Part shown: positions 44,531-58,740 of the stretch, piece after piece
Layout: every line of letters begins with the position of its first letter
Position numbering within the stretch: position 1 is the stretch's first letter
Origin: Amorphochlora amoebiformis
Taxonomy: Eukaryota; Cercozoa; Chlorarachniophyceae
Length of the DNA: 64,000 bases
Assembly (NCBI GenBank): GCA_054601695.1
Contig: BAAHQB010000268.1
Location: forward strand, 186,001 to 250,000
Direction: 5' to 3'
Position numbers and translations under genes: made by a program
The notes under the pieces: generated by a model
Seen by the model: only the letters and a program-made list of their open reading frames with translations
Told to the model about the DNA's origin: nothing
Databases searched by the model: none

Positions 44531-45000
44531 AAGGAGAGAGAGAGAGGTATGGACGTGTAAAAACACATCCGTGCACATGTATGTACACACAATACATCCA
44601 TACTCAGAGAGAGAGAGGGAGAGAAGAGAGAGAGAGAGAAAAAAGGAGAGAGATAGAGACAGAGAGAGAGAGAAAGAAAAGGCCAGCGACAAAATGACAA
44701 TGGAAAACAAAAAAAAAAAGAAAAAAAAGGAAAGAGGAGATATTCCCAAGAAAACACAATAAAATCCACAAAAAAAAAAAAATCCAAAAATTCGAGAAAT
44801 TTCGCGAAAAATATTCCCGCGAAAATAAAAAAAAAAAAACCTGCATGCTTCGCTCCAGTCGGGTAGGATACAATACATATGCTCTCCCCCCCCCCCAACT
44901 CTCCCCCCCCCCCCCCCTCCTAATCACTCCCCTTTCGAAGGACAAGTGCCTAAAAAAAAAAAGAAAGATTTTTAAATTTGAATTTAATTTCAGATTCTCA
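44531..45000. repeat. Purine-rich block and homopolymer runs
   Basis: GAGAGA repeats at 44535-44690, A-rich runs at 44705-44840, C-runs at 44886-44917 (Z- or triplex-prone low complexity). No gene seen. Confidence 0.8.
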
Positions 45001-45310
45001 GCAGGGTTAGGGTTAGGGTTAGGGTTAGGGTTAAGGTGCGAGTTAGGGTTCGGGTTTTAAGGTGCGGGTTAGGGTTCGGGTTATGATCAAATTATAGTAC
45101 GAGGACCAATGACTCGGTTAGGGTTAGGGTTAGGGTTAGGGTTAGGGTTAGGGTTAGGGTTAGGGTTAGAGTTATACCGGGGTATGGTAGCCTGAGACCC
45201 TTCGGGTATACGAAAGGGGGGTGGGGAGAGATTTCGGGCCTGAGGTTAGGTTAGGGTCAGGGTTAGGGTTAGGGTTAGGGAGGGTTAGGGTTAGGTTATG
45301 TTTTTACCTG
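45001..45310 (+). repeat. Interstitial TTAGGG tracts
   Basis: Tracts at 45003-45035, 45117-45170 and 45240-45297. A 24-bp AAGGTGCGRGTTAGGGTTCG segment is duplicated at 45034-45080. A degenerate copy of the GATCAGATTATTCAG element lies at about 45083-45118. Confidence 0.9.
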
Positions 45311-45593
45311 GGGTAAGGCTCTCCAGTTTGGGTGAGGGTTTGGGCGGATAGATTGGGTTCCGTGGGCTGGTATATATATAATATATATATACATATATAT
45401 ATATATATATTATATGTATACGTATATATTAGTATATCTATATACATTGTATGTAATATATATATGTTAAGAATTGATATTGATGTAGGTGGTATGAATG
45501 AGTAAACAGATGTGTTTTTACACATGTCTATGTATACTATATATGCAAGTATGTATATATATATATATACATATACATATACATGTACATATA

Positions 45594-45631
<38 letters not shown>

Positions 45632-45774
45632 TATATATTTATATATATATATATATATATAGTGTACACATTTATAGATTTATTTTATGTTACCTATATA
45701 TATATATATGTATATATGTATATATATATATATATATTATATCGTACAAACATATATATATATATATATATATT

Positions 45775-45820
<46 letters not shown>

Positions 45821-45868
45821 GTGTGTGTGTGTATGTATATATATATACAAACACACACACACACACAC

Positions 45869-45914
<46 letters not shown>

Positions 45915-46035
45915 CCCAGATGTGCATGCTTTGCAAAGTGATATGCGCTTGAGTACTGCCCTGAAAATTACATATATATATGTACATATATATATATATA
46001 CATTATATAATTATATATCACTGTATATATATTAC

Positions 46036-46084
<49 letters not shown>

Positions 46085-46085
46085 A

Positions 46086-46146
<61 letters not shown>

Positions 46147-46235
46147 ATATATATACATATATATATATATATACACATACATATACATACATATATATAT
46201 ATACACATACATATACATATATACATATAACCCTG
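45311..46235. repeat. (AT)n microsatellite
   Basis: Islands at 45311-45370 and 45915-45975 show no gene. Confidence 0.9.
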
Positions 46236-46249
46236 TTTAGGAATACATT

Positions 46250-46550
46250 GTTAGGGTTAGGGTTAGGGTTAGGGTCAGGGTTAGGGTTAGGATTGAGGTC
46301 TACGTTTGGGTTATATTCAGTTCTGAACATACACTTACTACGGATAGGTTAGGGTTAGGGTTAGGGTTAGGGTTAGGGTTAGGGTTAGGGTTACCATATT
46401 TTAGCGATATTTGCGCATGTGTCACACTCTGGTGTTTCTGACTGGGGCTAGGGTTAGGGTTAGGGTTAGGGTTAGTGTTATTGATAGAGGGTTTAGGGTT
46501 AGGGTTAGGGTTAGGGTTAGTGTTAGGGTTAGAGTTAGGGTTAGGGAGCT
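46250..46550 (+). repeat. Interstitial TTAGGG tracts
   Basis: Tracts at 46251-46295, 46347-46393, 46445-46480 and 46490-46550 with short islands between them. Confidence 0.92.
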
Positions 46551-46920
46551 CGATAGAGGTTGCTCGATAGAGAGTTCGTTGCTTGATAGATAGTTCTCGA
46601 GAGTTCGAGGGAGCTTGATAGAGAGTTCGAGGGAGCTTGATAGAGAGTTCGAGGGAGCTCGATAGAGAGTTCGAGGGAGCTTGATAGAGAGTTTGAGGCG
46701 AGCAACCTCAAACACTCTATCCCTCGCACTCTTAGCAACTCTCTATCGAGCTCCCTCGCTCCCTCGAACTCTCTATCGAGCTCCCTCGAACTCTCTATCG
46801 AGCTCCCTCGAACTCTCTATCGAGCTCCCTCGAAATCTCTATCAAGCCGTGAGCTCAATAGAGAGTTCTCGAGGTTTCCCAGGAGCTTTCGAGAGTTTTC
46901 GAGAGTTTTCGAGAGATCGA
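46545..46920. repeat. Large imperfect inverted repeat of 22-bp units
   Basis: Left arm: about 4-5 units of GAGGGAGCTTGATAGAGAGT (about 46605-46695). Right arm: about 4-5 reverse-complement units (CTCTCTATCGAGCTCCCTCG; about 46738-46838). The centre, 46690-46712, is itself a hairpin with GTTTGAGG paired to CCTCAAAC. Confidence 0.9.
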
Positions 46921-47397
46921 TAGATATATTTTCTTTTTTTTTTCGGGTTGTCGGGAGTATATTTACTCTTCTCTTTCCACGAAACCGCCGAAATTAGCGG
47001 ACTGGGCACGTTGACGAGAAGGGTGGGTTTTTAGTTCATATTGCCTAAATTACATACACATTTGTATATATGTATGTATGTATGTTTGTATATATAAATA
47101 TATGTGTATATATATATATATATATATGGTTAAAATGTTAAGAGAATATATATATATATATATATGTGTATATATATATATATATATATGTATTTATATA
47201 TATATATATATATATATATTATGTACATGTATATAAATAACTATATACATATATACAGCATTTAGATATATTCATATAGGTTGTATACAGGTAGATATAT
47301 ATATATATATATATATATTCCTATGTATATATTATATTATATTATATATAAATAATATATTACATATGCATCTGAGATGTAGGATTCGATGTGTTTG
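46921..47397. repeat. Complex island then (AT)n
   Basis: 46921-47060 is complex without a recognisable gene; the rest is AT repeat. Confidence 0.8.
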
Positions 47398-47575
47398 CCT
47401 AGGGTTAGGGTTAGGGTTAGGATTTAAGTCAGGGTTAGGGTTACAATTAGGTTAGGCTTAGGGTTAGTTTATACTTGTTTTAACATGTCCGGCCAGACCA
47501 CTCGGCCTAGGAGGGTTAGGGGTAGGGTTAGGTTAGGGTTAGGGTTAGGGTTAGGGTTAGAGTTAGGGTTTGCCT
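47398..47575 (+). repeat. Interstitial TTAGGG tracts
   Basis: Degenerate and perfect hexamers around an island at 47470-47510. Confidence 0.9.
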
Positions 47576-47626
47576 TTTCCGCGAATACTACCAAATCTAC
47601 GGGCGACCTAATATATAATATATACA

Positions 47627-47670
<44 letters not shown>

Positions 47671-47868
47671 GATAATATAGATATGTGTATATATTATATA
47701 TATATATATATATTATATATGAATATATATATTTATATGTACATATATATATATATATATGAATATATACAAAAAAATCTATATATATATAAATATATAT
47801 ATGTGTGTGTATGTGTGTATATGCGTATATGTGATATGCTATTTTACGTATGTGTATACATTTGTGAT

Positions 47869-47945
<77 letters not shown>

Positions 47946-48038
47946 TGACCTCAGCATGAGACATGACTCTACCCCACGCTCCCCACCCAAACAATATATA
48001 TGCATATATATACACATTATATACATATATATACACAC

Positions 48039-48081
<43 letters not shown>

Positions 48082-48119
48082 CGTATATGTATATATGTAT
48101 ATACAAATATATATATGTA

Positions 48120-48165
<46 letters not shown>

Positions 48166-48236
48166 TTGACCTCAGCATGAGACATGACTCTACCCCACGC
48201 TCCCCACCCAAATAGTCGGGAAATCTCCGCATGTGA

Positions 48237-48275
<39 letters not shown>

Positions 48276-48281
48276 GTATAT

Positions 48282-48329
<48 letters not shown>

Positions 48330-48668
48330 AAAATATATATGTATATATATATAATTTCTTTATACATATACATACATACATCAAACTCATCCAACCACAC
48401 ACGCCCCACACATACACCCACATAAAAACCATAAAAAAAAATATATATATATATATAAAACACCAAAAAATACAACTTTCAGACATAAATACTGACCGAT
48501 AACATGAAAAAAAAAAAACACAAAAAATACAACTTTCAGACATTAATACTGACCTTATCGAAGATGCCGACCCTACCCCCCCCCCCTATATTTTCCCTCC
48601 CCCCCACACTAATTCTAGACTTTGGTTCATATCCCTCTTCTTCTGGCATACGTGGAGTGATACCGGTC
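47576..48668. repeat. (AT)n microsatellite with a two-copy TGACCTCAGCATGAGACATG unit
   Basis: A 50-bp segment (TGACCTCAGCATGAGACATG, then CTCTACCCCACGCTCCCCAC) occurs at 47944-47993 and 48165-48211, bounded by (AT)n. Near 48462-48545 the segment AAATACAACTTTCAGACAT is duplicated. Confidence 0.9.
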
Positions 48669-48835
48669 TGTAGTTCGGGTTAGGGTTAGGGTTAGGGTTA
48701 GGGTTAGGGTTAGGGTTAGGGTTAGGATGCGTGGTGTCGTTCAGTTAGGGTTAGGGCTAGGGTTAGGGTCAGGGTTGGTTAGGGTTAGGGTTAGGGTTAG
48801 GGTTAGGTCATGGTTAGGGTTTGATTGTTAAGAAT
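48669..48835 (+). repeat. Interstitial TTAGGG tracts
   Basis: Perfect run 48676-48726, then variants. Confidence 0.92.
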
Positions 48836-48845
48836 ATATATGTAT

Positions 48846-48918
<73 letters not shown>

Positions 48919-48981
48919 TGTATATAAACAAATAAATAAATATATATATGTATAATATGTATACATATATACATATGTATG

Positions 48982-49013
<32 letters not shown>

Positions 49014-49025
49014 AAACTAGATCTA
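48836..49025. repeat. (AT)n microsatellite
   Basis: Alternating AT. Confidence 0.92.
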
Positions 49026-49029
49026 GGTT

Positions 49030-49735
49030 CCCCTAAACCTAACCCTAACCATATAGATTCTCCTAACGGGAATTCTCAACCCTAACCCTAACCCTAACCC
49101 TAACCCTAACCCTAACCCTAACCCTAACCCTAACCCTAACCCTAACCCTAGCCCGAACCCAACCATAACCCTATATATTCCAAACGGTTACCCACCCAAC
49201 ACTAACCCTAACCCTAACCTAACCCTAACCCTAACTAACCCTAACCCTAACCCTAAAAAGATATTGTAGATACCGCTAGAGATATTCAGGGTTAGGGTTC
49301 AGTGATACCGTTTGGGGGATATATAGAGGTTCTGACGCTTCGCTACCCGAGAGAGAGAAGTAGCCTGGGGTTAGGGTTAGGGTTAGGGTTAGGGTTAGGG
49401 TTAGGGTTAGGGTTTGAAAGAGACTAGTTAGGATTAGGTTGGGATTAGGGGTTATGTAAGGGCTAGGGTTGGAAAGAGACGAGATAGGGTTAGGGTTAGG
49501 GTTAGAGTTTGGGTGTGAAAGACAAGATTAAGCGTTGGGGTTGGGTTAGGGTTAGGGATAGGGTTAGGGTTAGGGTTAGGATTAGGGTTAGGGTTAGGGT
49601 AACTTTGAGCCTCCGAGGCGGATTCATCGACGCCTGAGTTAGGGTTAGGGTTAGGGTTAGGGTTAGGGTTAGGTTAGGGTTAGGATTAGGGTTAGGGTTA
49701 GGGTTAGGGTATAGTTAGGCTTATTACTTCGGGTT
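49030..49735. repeat. CCCTAA tracts then TTAGGG tracts with GAAAGAGAC-type segments
   Basis: Inverted CCCTAA at 49078-49150 and 49203-49256. TTAGGG at 49368-49412, 49486-49508, 49548-49600 and 49637-49712. Segments GAAAGAGACTAGTTAGG, GAAAGAGACGAGATAGGG and GAAAGACAAGATTAAG (49416-49535) are relatives of the 51-kb repeat. Confidence 0.92.
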
Positions 49736-49786
49736 TTGACACTATTGGTATATATATTTAAATATGCGTATGTATAATATTATATT

Positions 49787-49871
<85 letters not shown>

Positions 49872-50010
49872 CATACGTATATATATATATATATAAATAT
49901 ATATATAAATAAATAAATCTATATATATATATATACATACATACATATACCTACATATATACATATACATACATGTTTAAATAAATATATATATATATAT
50001 ACAAACACAC

Positions 50011-50040
<30 letters not shown>
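49736..50040. repeat. (AT)n microsatellite
   Basis: Alternating AT. Confidence 0.92.
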
Positions 50041-50042
<2 letters not shown>

Positions 50043-50049
50043 TGTTCCA

Positions 50050-50130
50050 GCGGTATATGTCGGCTGGTGTCGGTTTGCACGCACTGGCACGTGCCAGTTT
50101 GCACTGGCACGTGTCAGTTTGCACTGATGG
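50050..50130 (+). repeat. 20-bp tandem repeat with CACGTG palindromes
   Basis: GGTTTGCACGCACTGGCACG and related units (GTTTGCACTGGCACGTGTCA) repeat about three times, giving two GGCACGTG palindromes. Confidence 0.85.
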
Positions 50131-50239
50131 ATAGTCCAAATATCACTTAGATATCTTCGGTAACGATTGATATCCAACCGACTTTTAATTAACTGCGGAA
50201 CTTCCCAATTTTCTTCTCTTTCATCGAATATCAGGAAAG

Positions 50240-50565
50240 ATATCAGTGACATGGCGTGACGTCACGTCTCGTCACCTAATATTTCTGAAACCCCATTTAC
50301 TACCGGGTTGTACGGATATGTCGATCTCCAACAATCTCCGGGATCTCCAGCGATCTTCCAAACACGGATGATTTCATGGGCGTGACATAGCGTGACGTCA
50401 CGTCTTGTCACCGAAAAGATGTTCGAAAGTCCGATTTCTACTGGGTAGTACGGATAATGTCGATCTCCAGCAATCCCCGGGATCTCCAGAAATCTCCGGG
50501 ATCTCGAGAAATCTCCGGGATCTCCAGGAATCTCAGGGATCTCCAGCGATCTTGAGCACATTTAT
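50240..50565. repeat. Dispersed element, copies 3 and 4 in tandem
   Basis: GTGACRTRGCGTGACGTCAC occurs at 50247 and 50380, each followed by GTC(T/C)(C/T)GTCACC, then TACTACCGGG or TACTGGGTAGTACGG, TCGATCTCCA and CCGGGATCTCCAG. At 50462-50555 an 18-bp ATCTCCGGGATCTCCAG unit repeats about five times. No ORF of a transposase. Confidence 0.75.
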
Positions 50566-50637
50566 AGGTGTATTCTAATAAATCCATCGATATCCACCCT
50601 TCGAGTTGATATTAGAAATTTAGAATGGTCGTTCCAA

Positions 50638-50676
<39 letters not shown>

Positions 50677-50705
50677 TATATATTTATATGTATGTCTATG
50701 CATAT

Positions 50706-50748
<43 letters not shown>

Positions 50749-50774
50749 GTAAAATATATACATACATATAGAGA

Positions 50775-50808
<34 letters not shown>

Positions 50809-50809
50809 C

Positions 50810-50845
<36 letters not shown>

Positions 50846-51055
50846 CATGTATATATATATATGTATATATATATGTGTATATGTATATATGTATATGTAT
50901 GTGTATATGTTCATGAATTCACAAACATATGTGTGTATATGTGTGTGCATGTGCATACATATACATGCATATATACATATATGTGTGTATATATATATAT
51001 ATACGTATAATACATACCTGATATAGTAGCAAGAGAGGGCCAAGCATCGAGTTGG
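50566..51055. repeat. Short island, then (AT)n
   Basis: No gene seen. Confidence 0.88.
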
Positions 51056-51059
51056 CTGA

Positions 51060-51880
51060 GGATAGGGTTAGGGTTAGGGTTAGGGTTAGGGTTAGGGTTA
51101 GGGTTAGGGTTAGGGTTCGGGTTCGGGTTCAGGTTAGGGTTTGGGTGGGAAAGACATGATTAAGGGGATAGGATTAGGGTGTCGGGTTAGGGTTAGGGTT
51201 AGGGCTAGGGTTTGGGTGGGAAAGATACTATTAAGGGTTAGGGTTAGGGTTAGGGTTAGGGTTAGGGTGTGGGTGGGAAAGACATGATTAAGGGGTTAGG
51301 ATTAGGGTGTCGAGTTAGGGTTAGGGCTAGGGTTTTAGTGGGAAAGATACTATTAAGGGTTAGGGTTAGGGTTAGGGTTAGGGTTAGGGTTTTGGGTGGG
51401 GAAAGACATGATTAAGGGGTTAGGATTAGGGTTAGGGTTAGGGTTAGGACTAGGGTTTGGGTGGGAAAGATAATATTAAGGGTTAGGGTTAGGGTTAGGG
51501 TTAGGTTAGGGTTTGGGTGGGAAAGACACGATTAAGGGTTAGGGTTAGGGCTAGGATTAGGGCTAGGGTTAGGGTTAGGGTTAGGGTTTGGGTGGGAAAG
51601 ATACTATTCAGGGTTAGGTTAGGGTCAGGCTTAGGGTTAGGGTTAGGCTTAGGGTTCGGGTTTGGGTGGGAAAGACACGATTTAGGGTTAGGGTTAGGGT
51701 TGGGGTTAGGCCTAGGGTTTGGGTAAGAAAGATACTATTAAGGGTTAGGGTTAGGGTTAGTGTTAGGGTTAGGGTTAGGGTTTGGGTCGAAAAGACACGA
51801 TTAGGGTTAGGGTTAGGTTAGAGTTAGGGTTAGGGGGTTAGGGTTAGGGTTAGGGTTAGGGTTACGGGGTAGGTCTTGAG
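51060..51880 (+). repeat. TTAGGG-based higher-order repeat with alternating GGGAAAGACAYGATTA and GGGAAAGATACTATTA
   Basis: Type A segments (GACATGATTA or GACACGATTA) at about 51147, 51264, 51400, 51519, 51668 and 51789 alternate with type B (GATACTATTA/GATAATATTA/GATACTATTC) at about 51219, 51341, 51465, 51595 and 51727. TTAGGG tracts lie between. Confidence 0.93.
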
Positions 51881-51884
51881 AGAA

Positions 51885-52002
51885 TTGGGGAAGCGGATGA
51901 AGAGTTCTATATATATATATATGTAAACATATATATATATATGTAAATATATATATATATATATATATATCTTTTCTCTCTTTCCTTTGTGTATACATAT
52001 AT

Positions 52003-52055
<53 letters not shown>

Positions 52056-52170
52056 TATATACTATAATATATACATATATTTATATATATATATATATGT
52101 ACATATGTACATATGTATACATATGTATATATGTATACATATGTATATATGTATATATGTACATATATAC

Positions 52171-52202
<32 letters not shown>

Positions 52203-52211
52203 GTAAATATG

Positions 52212-52243
<32 letters not shown>

Positions 52244-52256
52244 GCGTATATATTTA

Positions 52257-52298
<42 letters not shown>

Positions 52299-52448
52299 GT
52301 GTATGTGTATACATATGTATATGTAGAGGTGGATGAAGATTCTATGTAAGTGTATTTAAGTAAGTGTATTGTATATTTGTAAATATATATATATATATAT
52401 ATATAATATATATATAATATCATGCAAATGTAATATAAATTAGTTGTA

Positions 52449-52485
<37 letters not shown>

Positions 52486-52742
52486 ATATTATATATATAT
52501 ATATATGTGTGTATATATATATAATATATTATATATATATGTAATATAAATTAGATAAATTTTATTACATACATATTTCATATTCATAAATTAAATGTAT
52601 ACATACATATATATATATATAAATATATTTAAATATGTATCATGTATGTGTATGTATGTACATATACATTTACGCACATACTAACGTTACATCAAAACGC
52701 GCATTAACCATATATATATATATATATTTATGCATATATGTG

Positions 52743-52793
<51 letters not shown>

Positions 52794-52794
52794 C

Positions 52795-52826
<32 letters not shown>

Positions 52827-52860
52827 CATATTACACACGTACAAATATACTCCACGCAAA
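51885..52860. repeat. (AT)n microsatellite
   Basis: Islands at 51885-51905, 51970-51995 and 52325-52375 show no gene. Confidence 0.9.
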
Positions 52861-53215
52861 AAACAATGCTACCAAATACTCACACGTGCGGGGAAAAAAA
52901 AAAACAAAAAAAAAAAAAACACAAAACACCGCCTCTCGTACCTTCTCTCCCCCCCCCCCATATCTAATCCTCCCCCTCCCCCTGTGAGAATCAATCGAGC
53001 TAGCTCTCCCACCCCCCCCAGCATACCCCTCCCTCCGACCCCGAGAAGGGGTACCCTTGTAGGGGGGGTTACTTTGGATTTCTGAAAAATTTTCGGAATT
53101 TTTCGGCAGGAAAGGGGGGGAGGTTTGAGAGGGGAAAAAACAAGGTTTTTTAATGTCTGGGGGGGGGGGGTGTCGCTTGTCTATGACCTGTGGGAATTTG
53201 CGTGTGTATGGATGT
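52861..53215. other. Complex island with A-, C- and G-runs
   Basis: Homopolymers at 52898-52919, 52950-52959 and 53158-53170 lie in mixed sequence. No recognisable gene. Confidence 0.5.
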
Positions 53216-53243
53216 GGTATATATATATATATATATTGTACAT

Positions 53244-53276
<33 letters not shown>

Positions 53277-53405
53277 AATTAATATTCGATAGATGTATAC
53301 ATATGCTACATATATTATACACATATATATACATATACATTGTACATATATATATATATATATGTATCTATATATATACATACACACATATGTATATATA
53401 TATAT

Positions 53406-53443
<38 letters not shown>

Positions 53444-53524
53444 AATATATATATGTGTGTGTGTACATATGTATATATTGTACAGAGGTATTGTATATAC
53501 ATTGGAAATGACATATATACACAT

Positions 53525-53585
<61 letters not shown>

Positions 53586-53636
53586 TTTTATTTGATATAA
53601 GTACCTATTTCTATGCACACATACACAACAAGAGCC

Positions 53637-53734
<98 letters not shown>

Positions 53735-53745
53735 ATATATAAACC
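53216..53745. repeat. (AT)n microsatellite
   Basis: Alternating AT with a small island at 53580-53640. Confidence 0.92.
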
Positions 53746-53815
53746 TTAAATACAGTATTAAGTATCTTCTTGACAACCCTTCGAACAAATTTGCGCTTAG
53801 TGTGCTCACGTCTGT

Positions 53816-54045
53816 GGTTAGGGTTAGGGTTAGGGTTAGGGTTAGGGATAGGGTTAGGGTTAGGGATAGGGTTAGGATCAGATTATTCAGCATGTCTTAG
53901 TCCGAGGACCATTGACTCCTCCAAAGTTTGGGGCTATATCTGCTGTTTGGGATCACAGGGTTAGGATTATTAGGGTTAGGGTTCGGGTTAGGGTTACGGT
54001 TAGGGTTAGGGTTAGGATGAGATAATCAACATGTGTTAGCCCTGA
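53816..54045 (+). repeat. Interstitial TTAGGG tracts with the GATCAGATTATTCAG element
   Basis: The element with its longer 3' extension is at about 53876-53958; a degenerate copy lies at 54025-54050. Confidence 0.92.
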
Positions 54046-54056
54046 GACTGTATATA

Positions 54057-54088
<32 letters not shown>

Positions 54089-54221
54089 TATATATGTGTG
54101 CGTGTATAAACGTACTTCTAACTCTGCTTAACCATAGAGTAAAAATCTTTACATATATATATATATATATTTGTATATATATATATATGTGTGTGTTTTT
54201 GTATATATATATATATATACA

Positions 54222-54253
<32 letters not shown>

Positions 54254-54312
54254 ATACATATATATATATATATATATTATGTATATATGAATGTACTACA
54301 TATATGTATAAC

Positions 54313-54349
<37 letters not shown>

Positions 54350-54402
54350 ACAGATACATACACATATATATATATATATACCATATACATACATATACAT
54401 AC

Positions 54403-54482
<80 letters not shown>

Positions 54483-54490
54483 CAGATCAG
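54046..54490. repeat. (AT)n microsatellite
   Basis: No gene seen. Confidence 0.9.
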
Positions 54491-54544
54491 TCTCAATACC
54501 TCCTTTGCCGCTGCAATACTAACCCCCACGCTCGACGAACCACC

Positions 54545-54855
54545 TAGGGTTAGGGTTAGGGTTAGGGTTAGGGTTAGGGTTAGGGTTAGGGTTAGGGTTG
54601 GGGATAGGATCAGATTATTCAGCATGTCTTAGTCCGAGGACCATTGACTCGGTTAGGTTTAGGTGAGGGTGAGATTAGGGTTAGGGTTAAGGTTACGGTT
54701 AGGGTTAGGGCAGTAACTGACCTCTCCCGTGGCCTCTCTCGCAGATATTACGGCTTCCTTCTTAGCACGGATGGCCTGGGTAGGGTTAGGGTTAGGGTTA
54801 GGGTTAGGGTTAGGGTTAGGGTTAGGGATAGGGTTAGCGTTAGGGTTAGTTACCT
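54545..54855 (+). repeat. Interstitial TTAGGG tracts with the GATCAGATTATTCAG element
   Basis: Tracts at 54546-54605, 54672-54712 and 54781-54850; element at 54607-54652. Confidence 0.93.
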
Positions 54856-54884
54856 TGCGGGCTCGGGCTTGGGCGGTTGCGTGG

Positions 54885-55730
<846 letters not shown>

Positions 55731-55734
55731 TATA

Positions 55735-55870
55735 GCACCTGAAGCGTGACTCGACGTCTGGTCACGTGATGACGGCGACGGCACGTGCCCGGATTTCGGG
55801 TTCCCGGGGGGGGGTCTACGGGGCTTTTTCCTCTTTTTCTTGTCAGTTGATGATTCTACAAGAAAAATGT
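55735..55870. repeat. Dispersed element, partial copy 5
   Basis: GAAGCGTGACTCGACGTC, GGTCACGTGATGACG and CCCGGATTTCGGGTTCCCGG match parts of the dispersed family; followed by a G-run. Confidence 0.45.
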
Positions 55871-56785
<915 letters not shown>

Positions 56786-56796
56786 CATAAAACACA

Positions 56797-57455
56797 TAGG
56801 GTTAGGGTTAGGGTTAGGGTTAGGGTTAGGGTTAGGGTTAGGGTTAGGGTTAGGGTTAGGGTTAGGGTTAGGGTTAGGGTTAGGGTTAGGGTTAGGGTTA
56901 GGGTTAGGGTTAGGGTTAGGGTTAGGGTTAGGGTTAGGGTTAGGGTTAGGGTTAGGGTTAGGATTAGGGTTAGGGTTAGGGTTAGAATTAGGGTTGGAGT
57001 TAGAGTGTAGGATTTGTGTTAGGGTTAAGGTTCGGTTTAGAATGCTAGGGTTGGTTAGTATTTGAATTAGGGTTTGGACGGCTTAAGGGTTAGGGTTAGG
57101 GTTAGGATTAGGGTTAGGGTTAGGGCTAGGGTTAGGGTTAGGATTAGGGTTAGGGTTAGAGTGTTGGGCTTGACTTAGGGTTAAGGTTAGGTTTAGAATG
57201 CTTTAGAATGCTAGGTTGGTTTAATATTTGAATTACGGTTTGGACGGCCTTAATTAGGGCTAGGGTTAGGCTTAGGGTTAGGGTTATGGTCAGGGTTAGG
57301 GTTAGGGTTAGGGTTAGGGTGTGTGTGATTTTAACCCTCGTTGTGCAACACGACGGAGAGATTGAGCAGTACATCTAGGGTTAGGGTGGGTTAGGGTTAG
57401 GGTTATTGTTAGGGTTAGGGTTAGGGTTAGGGTTAGGGTTAGGGTTAGAGTTAGG
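56797..57455 (+). repeat. Longest TTAGGG block, then a degenerate higher-order repeat
   Basis: Positions 56798-56962 are about 27 perfect hexamers. After that, a unit with AGAATGCTAGG, TTTGAATTA and GGTTTGGACGGC is duplicated (57040-57085 and 57190-57250). More TTAGGG follows at 57285-57322 and 57376-57445. Confidence 0.95.
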
Positions 57456-57510
57456 GTCACTGAGATGCGAATAATCCGGATTTTGCCTGGTTATCTGCGC
57501 GGTTAATAGC

Positions 57511-57562
<52 letters not shown>

Positions 57563-57631
57563 ATATATGTATATATATATATATATGTATGTATGTATAT
57601 ATATATATTTATATATATATATAAATATAAT

Positions 57632-57703
<72 letters not shown>

Positions 57704-57752
57704 ATATATTTCCGCTTTGCTTGCGCGGTTAATAGTCTTCATGTATATTTAT

Positions 57753-57835
<83 letters not shown>

Positions 57836-57934
57836 GTACACACATATATACATACATATATGTATATATATATATATATATGTATAATATATATATATAC
57901 AGACATATAGATATACATACATATACACATTTAT

Positions 57935-57982
<48 letters not shown>

Positions 57983-58006
57983 TATATATATATATTTATG
58001 CATGCA

Positions 58007-58039
<33 letters not shown>

Positions 58040-58071
58040 GCATACATGTGTATATTTATATATATATATAT

Positions 58072-58111
<40 letters not shown>

Positions 58112-58160
58112 TACAAATACCCTTTGTATCAAAGCATCTTTTTTGTCTATTCCCATAGCA
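57456..58160. repeat. (AT)n with a two-copy GCGCGGTTAATAG segment
   Basis: The segment occurs at about 57496 and 57723, separated by (AT)n. Confidence 0.9.
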
Positions 58161-58266
58161 TACCAGGCTCTAGCTGGGGTCACCTTCTCGGCCCGAGAAA
58201 GGGCAGCTGATAATTTTTGATATGAATTATATATTACAATTCAGCTGAGAGTCACCTGTATCAATA

Positions 58267-58305
<39 letters not shown>

Positions 58306-58361
58306 AACATATGCATATATACACATATATGGGTGCATATATAATTACATATATATGTACA

Positions 58362-58404
<43 letters not shown>

Positions 58405-58459
58405 TATATATAATATGTTCTCGAAATGAAGAGGTACACTTAAGTTGAATTGTTACATG

Positions 58460-58510
<51 letters not shown>

Positions 58511-58740
58511 CGTATTTAGAACATATATACATATCTTAGATACATATATATATATATATATATATATTAATATATATATCATCATTATCATATCACATAT
58601 CTCTCTTCCCTCCAAAGATACACACATCTTAAATATATAAACTTATATACATATTTATATGTATATATACATATATACATACATACATATGTACATATCT
58701 AGATATCTACATTCCAATATGTCACATATCAAACACAAAT
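58161..58740. repeat. AT-rich block with small islands
   Basis: Islands at 58130-58260 and 58415-58455 show no gene. Confidence 0.85.
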
